From Roseateles violae (lineage in GTDB: Bacteria > Pseudomonadota > Gammaproteobacteria > Burkholderiales > Burkholderiaceae_C), in NCBI RefSeq assembly GCF_030410485.1, contig NZ_JAUHHC010000001.1, forward strand, positions 124,001 through 188,000: 64,000 bases of DNA. The letters run 5' to 3'. The notes under the pieces are model-generated. The model saw nothing but the letters and a program-made list of their open reading frames with translations, had not been told where the DNA came from and made no database searches. Positions within the stretch are counted from its first letter, which is position 1. Each line of letters opens with the position of its first letter. The position numbers and the translations under genes are program-made. This document shows, one piece after another, positions 58,092 through 64,000 of the stretch.

Positions 58092-61000
58092 TCAGGGCAG
58101 CTTGAACATCGCCTTCAGCGTCGCCGCCAGCTCGGCATGCGTGGCCTGGCGCGGCGCCTCGCCGCGCGGGCGCACGAGCGGCATGGCCGGCGAGCTGATG
58201 TCCTGGGACAGGTCGATGCGGTCGTCGCGCAGCACGCGCCGCCAGGCGTCGAAGGCCGGCAGCAGGCCGGTGCGCGCGATCGCCCTGCCATCCGACACCG
58301 CGCCGGCACCGGGCGCCAGGCGATCGGCCTCGATCTCGCTGGCCGCGTCCAGGCCCACCAGCAGGCGCCATTCGGCCTCGCGCCGCTCGTCCAGATTCCA
58401 GCGCCGCAGCACCTCGCGGCCGGCGGTCAGGCTGGCGGCGTTGGCGCTGAGCGTGGCGTCGAACACCGGCGCCAGCGCCATCTGGAAGGCCGCGGCCAGA
58501 TTGCCGGCCAGGCCCAGCGCGGTGCCGTCGAGATCGCTGCCCAGCGGATCGACGGCATCGAAACCGGGCACCGGCTTCAGCGGCCCTGCGGCCGGCGACC
58601 AGGCCCCGCTGGGCGCGCCGAGCAGCGCGGCGGTCCGGCTGCGCGGCGCATGGCGCAGCAGATAGGCCTTGGCCTCGCTGTCGGGAAGCTCGCGCCAGTC
58701 CTGCGCGCGCTGATCGTGCAGCGCCCAGGTCGGCTTGGCGTCGCCATGGTCGGCCAGGCGCACCGGCCAGGGCAGCTCGAAGCCGGCCGGCGCCACGACG
58801 CTGCCCTGCAGGCCGGCCACCGCGCCCTGCAGCTGCGCCAGCAGCGCGGCGGCGTCCTGCACCTTGGGCAAGGTGACGGTCATGGGCGCGCCGGCGTTCT
58901 GCCGGAATTCCACCTGGCCGGCCGCCGGGCGGATCTGCCAGCCCGCGTCGGCATGCCAGAGCTTCAGCAGCGGGCGCATGCCGGCCGGGAAACGCTGGCC
59001 CGCGATGCCGGCCGACTGCTGCCAGAGCTGGTGATCCGGATACACCAGCGCGCGGGCCGGCGGCAGCTGGCGCAGCTCGGCGCCGCCGAAGGCATCCAGC
59101 GTCAGCAGCGGATCGCGCCGGTCGCGCAGCATCGCGATCAGGCCACCGCCCACCGAGAGGCGCCAGGCCATGAAAGCCGCGCCGCCCAGCAGCAGGCCGG
59201 TGAACAGCGCCCACAGGCCCCAGAACGCGCCGTCGCTGCGCAGGTTGGCGCCGCGGATCAGCAGGCAGAACAGCCAGCCGATGGCCAGCCCCATCATCGG
59301 CAGGGTTTGCATCAGGTACATGAAGCCGGAGCCGGGCCGCCCCTTCGCGTAGTGCACGATGCTGCGCACCAGGAAGTAGAGGTCGGTGGCGATCCAGGGC
59401 GCGAACAGCAGGCCCCAGCGGATGCCCGTGTCGGCCGACATCGTGGCCGCCGTCACCACCGCCAGCACGATGCGCAGACCGCCGGCCACGGTGAACTGCA
59501 CGAAATCGGCATCGCGCCGCGGCACCATCGCCCACAGCGCCAGGCCGTAGGCAAAGGGCATCGGCGCGCCGGCCGCCAGCAGGAAGTTGGCCGCCTGGTA
59601 CCAGCTCTTCTCGTCGCTGTCGTTGGCGGGATCGTCGGGGCCCTTGCTGTCGTCCGCGATCTTCAGCAGCCGGCCGCTGTGCTCGCCCAGGCGCGCGAAC
59701 ATCAGGCCCAGCGAGGGCGCCAGGAACACCGGCATCAGCACCAGGAACCACAGCCCCATGCCCCAGTGCTGCTGGTGCAGCACCTTGACCATCAGGCCGT
59801 AGCCTTCCTCGAACTCGTCCTCGGACAGCGTTGGCGCATGGTCGGGCGTGGTGTCCACCCGCAGGCCGCGCATCGCGTCGCTGGCCACCTCGCGGATCGC
59901 CCTGGCGAAGGCGCGGCGCAGCGCGGCGGGCATCTGCTCGGGCAGCCATTCGACGAAGGCATCGGTCTCGGGCACGCGGTTCAGCAGCACGCGGCTGACC
60001 CAGGTCTCGGCAATCATGCGATCGACCGAGGGTGCATCGGCCGGCCCGCGCGCCGCCGCGGCGCCGCGCAGCACCGGGCCGATGATCCAGTCGGCCGCCA
60101 CGCCGCAGGCCAGGCCGGCGCAGAAGGCGCGCGTCTCCTGGATGCGATTGGCATGGCCGGCGATCTCGGCATCGGCCAGTGCGTATTGCGCGGTGCGGCC
60201 GATGACGGTCAGCGCGTCGGCCACCGTCACGGAGACATCGGCATCGGCGCTGCCACGGCGCAGCGCCTCGCGCAGCCAGCCGGGACCGGGCTCGAGGTAG
60301 TCGGCCCATTCGGGCAGATCGAAGCCCATCGCGCCCAGCGCGGCCATGCGGCTGATCGTGGCGCCGGGGCCGGCCGCCAGCAGCGGCGCGCCGCCGCGCA
60401 GATGGCGCTGCGCCCCGCGCAGCAGCACCTGCAGCGCGCGGTCCACGTCCTGCAGCGCGTCGCCGGAAACGCCGCGGATGTCGGCGTCGCGCAGCAGCTC
60501 GGCGAGCCGGCGATCGCAGGCCATGGCCACCGCCAGCGGCAGCGCGGTAGGCAGGGCGCGCGGCGGCAGCTGGTCCAGCGGCGGGTCGCCCGCCAGCGGC
60601 ACGATGGTGATGGCGCGCAGCGCGGCCTGGCGCTGCGCATCGACCAGGGCCTGCACTGGCAGCGTGACATCGGCAAAGGGATCGAGCTCGTGCGAGGCCA
60701 GGGCCAGCAGGAACCAGCTCGCATGACCGGCCAGCGCCGCCGGCGCGGGCAGCAGCGAGGAATGCAGGTCGAAGGAGGCAATGAGCGGCTCGCGCGCGTC
60801 CAGCGTGCCCAGGCGGCGCAGGCCCACGGTGGACCAGCCGCCGCCGCTGATCGGCAGGCCGGCGCGCAGCGCGCCGGCGAAGTCGGCCGGCAGCGGCGGC
60901 GGGCTGCCGGCGACGGCCTCGGCCAGCAGCAGCAGCACGACGGCGCCGGCGCAGGGCTCGGCGCCGGTGTTCTGCACCTGCACATGGACGCGGTTGAGCA

Positions 61001-61265
61001 CGCCCGAGGCATGCACGGCCACCTGCGCGCTGCGATCGCTCAGCGCCGCGAAGCCGACATGGTTCAGGCCCAGATTGGGCGAGGACTGATAGGCGCCGGC
61101 CAGCGGCGCGTCGATGACGATGTCGGGGCTGGCGGCGGCGGCCACCGCATTGCCCAGGTGGTCGCGCCGGTTGGCGTAGCTGCTGGCGGCCAGGCCGCGG
61201 TCCTCGACCGCCATCGCCGCCGCGACCAGGCGGTTGTAGACCACCGGTCCGCCATGACGGTTCAT
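58092..61265 (-). CDS. 1057-residue membrane protein of unknown function
   Basis: The N-terminal half (about 1-480) has no signal peptide. It includes ASPDIVIDAPLAGAYQSSPNLGLNHVGFAAL and VHVQVQNTGAEPCAGAVVLLLL, which look like Ig/CARDB-type beta strands. Helical stretches follow. About six hydrophobic helices cluster at 505-700 (LWFLVLMPVFLAPSLGLMF; PMPFAYGLALWAMV; LPMMGLAIGWLFCLLI; LWALFTGLLLGGAAFMAWRL). The C-terminal 350 residues (RALVYPDHQLWQQSAGIAG) are soluble. It starts 109 bases from the GntR regulator, divergently. The ATG at 61265 follows GGGGG. I recognise no family. A role as a large envelope or signalling protein is only a guess. Confidence 0.75.
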   Translation of the reverse strand: MNRHGGPVVYNRLVAAAMAVEDRGLAASSYANRRDHLGNAVAAAASPDIVIDAPLAGAYQSSPNLGLNHVGFAALSDRSAQVAVHASGVLNRVHVQVQNTGAEPCAGAVVLLLLAEAVAGSPPPLPADFAGALRAGLPISGGGWSTVGLRRLGTLDAREPLIASFDLHSSLLPAPAALAGHASWFLLALASHELDPFADVTLPVQALVDAQRQAALRAITIVPLAGDPPLDQLPPRALPTALPLAVAMACDRRLAELLRDADIRGVSGDALQDVDRALQVLLRGAQRHLRGGAPLLAAGPGATISRMAALGAMGFDLPEWADYLEPGPGWLREALRRGSADADVSVTVADALTVIGRTAQYALADAEIAGHANRIQETRAFCAGLACGVAADWIIGPVLRGAAAARGPADAPSVDRMIAETWVSRVLLNRVPETDAFVEWLPEQMPAALRRAFARAIREVASDAMRGLRVDTTPDHAPTLSEDEFEEGYGLMVKVLHQQHWGMGLWFLVLMPVFLAPSLGLMFARLGEHSGRLLKIADDSKGPDDPANDSDEKSWYQAANFLLAAGAPMPFAYGLALWAMVPRRDADFVQFTVAGGLRIVLAVVTAATMSADTGIRWGLLFAPWIATDLYFLVRSIVHYAKGRPGSGFMYLMQTLPMMGLAIGWLFCLLIRGANLRSDGAFWGLWALFTGLLLGGAAFMAWRLSVGGGLIAMLRDRRDPLLTLDAFGGAELRQLPPARALVYPDHQLWQQSAGIAGQRFPAGMRPLLKLWHADAGWQIRPAAGQVEFRQNAGAPMTVTLPKVQDAAALLAQLQGAVAGLQGSVVAPAGFELPWPVRLADHGDAKPTWALHDQRAQDWRELPDSEAKAYLLRHAPRSRTAALLGAPSGAWSPAAGPLKPVPGFDAVDPLGSDLDGTALGLAGNLAAAFQMALAPVFDATLSANAASLTAGREVLRRWNLDERREAEWRLLVGLDAASEIEADRLAPGAGAVSDGRAIARTGLLPAFDAWRRVLRDDRIDLSQDISSPAMPLVRPRGEAPRQATHAELAATLKAMFKLP

Positions 61266-61322
61266 CCCCCGATTTCTGCAGACTGTCGCCGTGGCCTGGG
61301 CGCCCCGGGCCGCGCTTGTTAT

Positions 61323-61346
61323 GGTGTGCTACATCAGCAACACACC
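61323..61346. promoter_or_regulatory. GntR/YtrA-type operator before the ABC operon
   Basis: GGTGTG and CACACC form an inverted repeat with twelve bases between, and the next bases (CT and AA sides) extend it partly. It lies 29 bases before the GntR start and about 58 from the opposite gene's start. A TATGGT-like -10 (61320-61325) overlaps it, so binding of the regulator would repress its own operon. Confidence 0.6.
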
Positions 61347-61374
61347 GGCTCGTCCCGCGCCGAGCCCCGTTGAT

Positions 61375-61728
61375 ATGCATACCTGGAACGACTCCGCGCC
61401 GATCTACCAGCAGTTGGCCGACCGCCTGGCGGTGCAGCTGCTCGACGGCGCGCCACCCGAGGGCGAGGCGATGCCCTCGGTCCGCAATCTGGCCAGCCAG
61501 TACCTGATCAATCCGCTGACGGTCAGCCGCGCGCTGCAGGCCCTGGTCGACAACGGCCTGGTCGAGAGCCGGCGCGGCATGGGCATGTATGTGGTGGCCG
61601 GCGCGCGCCAGCGGCTCTTGCGCAGCGAACGCGAACGCTTTCTGCAGAAGGAATGGCCGGCGCTGCGCGCGAAACTGCGCCGCCTGGGCCTGCGGCCCGA
61701 TGATCTGAACTGGGAGGAGCAGCAATGA
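61375..61728 (+). CDS. GntR/YtrA family regulator
   Basis: 117 residues. The winged helix is PIYQQLADRLAVQLLDGAPPEGEAMPSVRNLASQYLINPLTVSRALQALVDNGLVESRRGMGMYV, the GntR pattern. The C-terminal domain is short and helical, as in the YtrA subfamily, which controls ABC transporters next to it. The ATG at 61375 gives the family start (MHTWNDSAPIYQQL); an earlier ATG at 61291 would add a spurious segment. It overlaps the ATPase gene by ATGA. A ligand is unknown. Confidence 0.9.
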   Translation: MHTWNDSAPIYQQLADRLAVQLLDGAPPEGEAMPSVRNLASQYLINPLTVSRALQALVDNGLVESRRGMGMYVVAGARQRLLRSERERFLQKEWPALRAKLRRLGLRPDDLNWEEQQ

Positions 61729-62606
61729 ACAACATCAATCTGGTCGAGGCGCGCGAGATGAGCCTGCGCTACGGCAAGAAGACGGCGCTGGAGCGCGCCA
61801 GCTTCGTCATCCCCAAGGGCCGGGTCGTCGGCCTGCTGGGCCACAACGGCGCCGGCAAGACCTCGCTGATGAAGGCGCTGGTCGGCCTGCTGCCGGCCGA
61901 GGGCGAGCTGAGCGTGCTGGGGCTCGATCCGCGCCGCCAGCGCGGCGCGCTACTGGAGCAGCTCTGCTACATCCCCGACGTCGCCGTGCTGCCGCGCTGG
62001 GCCCGCGTGTCGGAGCTGATCACGCTGATGAGCGGGCTGCAGCCGCGCTTCTCGGCCCTGCGGGCCCGCGAGCTGCTCAAGCGCACCAGCGTCGGCCTGA
62101 ACGACAAGGTCAAGAGCCTGTCCAAGGGCATGGTCGTGCAGCTGCATCTGGCGCTGATCGCCGCGATCGATGCGCGGCTGATGGTGCTGGACGAGCCGAC
62201 CCTGGGCCTGGACGTGGTCTCGCGCAAGAGCTTCTACGAGATGCTGATCGACGAATGGTGCGACGGCGAGCGCAGCGTGCTGATCTCGACCCACCAGGTC
62301 GAGGAGGTCGAGTCGCTGCTGTCCGACGTGATGATGCTGGACGAGGGCCGCCTGGTGCTGAACATCAGCCTGGAGGACATGGACCGCCGCTTCGTCGCGC
62401 TCTCGCACGACCCGGCCACCGCCGAGGCGATCGCCGCCGCCCATCCGCTCTTGCGCTACCGCCAGAGCGGCGGCCGCGGCGCGGCGATCTTCGACGGCGC
62501 GCCGCCGGCCCATGTGGCCGAACTCGGCGAGCGCATCCGGCCCAGCCTGGTCGATCTGTTCATGGCGCTGACGCGCAACCCGGCCCTGCACCGCAAAGAG
62601 GCCTAA
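61725..62606 (+). CDS. ABC transporter ATP-binding protein
   Basis: 293 residues. Walker A GHNGAGKT at 39-46, signature LSKGM at 132-136 in place of LSGGQ, and Walker B RLMVLDEP at about 151-158, followed by STHQVEEVESLL (H-loop). The pattern fits YtrB-type exporters. Together with the permease below it forms an ABC exporter, likely for an antimicrobial or envelope component. Overlaps the regulator by ATGA; the permease starts 11 bases after its stop. Confidence 0.93.
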   Translation: MNNINLVEAREMSLRYGKKTALERASFVIPKGRVVGLLGHNGAGKTSLMKALVGLLPAEGELSVLGLDPRRQRGALLEQLCYIPDVAVLPRWARVSELITLMSGLQPRFSALRARELLKRTSVGLNDKVKSLSKGMVVQLHLALIAAIDARLMVLDEPTLGLDVVSRKSFYEMLIDEWCDGERSVLISTHQVEEVESLLSDVMMLDEGRLVLNISLEDMDRRFVALSHDPATAEAIAAAHPLLRYRQSGGRGAAIFDGAPPAHVAELGERIRPSLVDLFMALTRNPALHRKEA

Positions 62607-62617
62607 GGAGAATCACG

Positions 62618-63505
62618 ATGAGCGCATCCCGCTTCCCGACCCTGCTGCTGCGCGAATGGATGCAGCACAAGCGCGGCTGGTTGATCACCCTGCTGCTGCC
62701 GCCGCTGCTATTCCTGGCGCTGCTGCCCTTCGGCCAGGTGCACGGCATGCCGGTGGACCGGCCGCTGCCGATCGCCGCGGTGCTGATGCTGGTCAGCACG
62801 ATGGTGGTCTTCGTCATCAGCTATATGGTCGCGATGTTCCAGCTGCCCGGCCTGGCGCGGCGCGACCAGCAGGACCGCTCGATCGAGTTCTGGCTGTCGC
62901 TGCCGGCCGGCCATGGCGAGAGCATCGGCGCGACCTTGCTGACGCACGCGCTGCTGGTGCCGCTGGCCGCGGCGCTGGTTGGCTTCGCCTTCGGCGGCCT
63001 GATCGCGCCGGCGCTGATCGCCAAGCAGGGCGGCCTGGCGGCGCTGGCCGAGGTGCCCTGGCTGGGCGCGCTGTCGCTGGCGCTGCCGGCGCTGCTGCGT
63101 GGCCTGTTCGGCTTGCTCCTGATGAGCTTGTGGCTGGCACCGCTGATGCTGATCGTGATGACGGCCTCGGCCTGGCTGAAGCGCTGGGGCGTGCCCGCGG
63201 TGGCCGTCGTCTTCGGCATCGGCGGCGCGATCCTGGACAAGGTCTACGACAACCGCATCGTCTTCGACCTGCTGCAAGCGCAGTTCCGCGGCGCCGGCCG
63301 CGCGCTGCTGGCCGACCCACTGGCGCTGAAGCAAAGCCTGCAGCAGCTCGACGAGAGCGGCGGCGCCTTTCAAGCCGGCGCCTGGGCGCTGCGGGACGCG
63401 CTGGGCGCCGTTGCCAACCTGGCCTCGCCACATCTGATCGGCGGCCTGCTTGTCGCGGCCGGCTGCTTCGCGCTGCTGGTCCTCAAACGCCAGCGCAGCG
63501 GCTGA
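62618..63505 (+). CDS. ABC transporter permease
   Basis: 295 residues, six hydrophobic helices. Start TLLLREWMQHKRGWLITLLLPPLLFLALLPFG, core MVAMFQLPGLARRDQQDRSIEFWLSLPAGHGESIGATLL with a cytoplasmic loop typical of ABC-2 type permeases. It pairs with the ATPase above. The ATG at 62618 is preceded by AAGGAG. A terminator follows the stop by about 20 bases. Confidence 0.88.
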   Translation: MSASRFPTLLLREWMQHKRGWLITLLLPPLLFLALLPFGQVHGMPVDRPLPIAAVLMLVSTMVVFVISYMVAMFQLPGLARRDQQDRSIEFWLSLPAGHGESIGATLLTHALLVPLAAALVGFAFGGLIAPALIAKQGGLAALAEVPWLGALSLALPALLRGLFGLLLMSLWLAPLMLIVMTASAWLKRWGVPAVAVVFGIGGAILDKVYDNRIVFDLLQAQFRGAGRALLADPLALKQSLQQLDESGGAFQAGAWALRDALGAVANLASPHLIGGLLVAAGCFALLVLKRQRSG

Positions 63506-63525
63506 ACCCGCCGTTCCAGAAACAA

Positions 63526-63551
63526 GAAAGCCCGCTTGCGCGGGCTTCTTT
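63526..63551. terminator. Bidirectional terminator between the ABC permease and the di-iron gene
   Basis: AAGCCCGC and GCGGGCTT form an eight-base-pair stem with loop TTGC (63528-63547). It is flanked by CTTTC on the right and by TTTCTTG on the minus strand, so it could end transcription from both convergent genes. Confidence 0.75.
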
Positions 63552-63570
63552 CGTTGACGGGCCGTCGGAC

Positions 63571-64000
63571 TCAGCTCGCTTGCGGCTGGGCGCCTGCCGC
63601 GGCGGCCAGCTTGGTGGTCAGTTCCTTGCGGAAGCGGTTCAGCTCCTGCACGCTGCTGAAGCTGCGCTCCATCAGCAGGCTCATATTGTGGAGAATGCGC
63701 TCGACGACCTTGTTCTCCCAGATCGCGTCGAACTGGATCTGCTTGTCCAGCCAGTGCTCGAGCCACTCGGGGTCGGGCAGGCGGCTCTGGATCGTGTCGC
63801 GCGGGAACAGCTTGGCGTTCACATGCAGATTGGTCGGATGCAGCGCCTGGGCGGTGCGGCGGGCCGAGGCCATCAGCACGCCGACCTTGGCGAAGGCAGC
63901 GCGCGCCTCATCGCCGAACTTCGTCATCGCCCGCTTCATATAGCGCAGATAGGCGCCGCCATGGCGGGCCTCGTCGCGCGACAGGGTCTCGTAGATCGCC
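63571..64000 (-). CDS. Ferritin-like di-iron protein, C-terminal part only
   Basis: The gene runs off the right edge, so the start is missing; 142 codons including the stop are visible. The first part shows AIYETLSRDEARHGGAYLRYMKRAM, with the E and DEARH ligands of a di-iron helical bundle (EXXH) as in rubrerythrin, acyl-ACP desaturase or AurF-like oxygenases. The rest is helical (FGDEARAAFAKVGVLMAS) and ends SSVQELNRFRKELTTKLAAAAGAQPQAS. The true N-terminus and a second ligand pair lie outside the window, so the exact subfamily cannot be told. Confidence 0.6.
   Translation of the reverse strand, partial: AIYETLSRDEARHGGAYLRYMKRAMTKFGDEARAAFAKVGVLMASARRTAQALHPTNLHVNAKLFPRDTIQSRLPDPEWLEHWLDKQIQFDAIWENKVVERILHNMSLLMERSFSSVQELNRFRKELTTKLAAAAGAQPQAS

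Noticed and set aside
55753-61725. 1990-residue open frame on the minus strand
   Set aside because: Its start lies over the GntR gene, and it covers the M6 protease and the unknown protein in another frame. It is a GC-rich shadow with low-complexity Arg/Ala/Gly composition.

Overview
The window is very GC-rich, densely coded chromosomal DNA from a betaproteobacterium. Housekeeping genes (queC, proA, topB, birA, gapA, tkt, ubiH, yhdP, glnE) mixed with M16, S8 and M6 peptidases, GGDEF proteins and a rhombosortase suggest Burkholderiales, probably the Roseateles/Mitsuaria/Rubrivivax-Leptothrix group. That placement is inferred from gene content and protein style, not from a marker-gene search. 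I see no rRNA, tRNA, CRISPR array, complete insertion sequence or prophage. No intergenic gap reaches 300 bases.

Layout. 1-4.5 kb: a cut-off LemA-like gene, queC with a partly duplicated 3' end, a DUF4139 gene, proA and a small secreted protein. 4.5-17.7 kb: a long minus-strand run of TPR protein, M16 peptidase, a three-gene ATGA-overlapped operon (AEC permease, GNAT, nitronate monooxygenase), a PAS histidine kinase, a frameshifted esterase and topB. 17.8-20 kb: a eukaryote-like SET methyltransferase, birA and a small membrane-anchored protein. 20-29.4 kb, mostly minus strand: an S8 protease with a C-terminal sorting signal, gapA and tkt separated by two paralogous secreted proteins, a hemerythrin-like protein and a DUF4382 lipoprotein. 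29.5-34.1 kb: aldo/keto reductase, ubiH, a lipoprotein and a carotenoid oxygenase.

34.1-40.7 kb looks like an accessory block. It begins with a transposon-end-like sequence and a TPR-GGDEF diguanylate cyclase behind a flagellar-sigma-like promoter. It continues with a BigR-type sulfur-stress module: a C42/C108 ArsR regulator, a persulfide-dioxygenase-like hydrolase, two half-size YeeE/YedE transporters and a DUF599 membrane protein, arranged around a symmetric operator. A stress protein, a lipoprotein and a YciI-like protein follow.

40.7-64 kb: nitrilase plus yhdP, glnE carrying an in-frame palindromic repeat, a propeller-GGDEF receptor, rhombosortase, POT and EamA transporters, a GST, a secreted M6 metalloprotease, a 1057-residue membrane protein of unknown function, a GntR-ABC exporter operon, and a cut-off ferritin-like di-iron protein.

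The strongest functional links are the rhombosortase with the S8 protease that carries its recognition tail, the bigR sulfur module with its operator, and two copies of one two-hairpin repeat, one after queC and one inside glnE.
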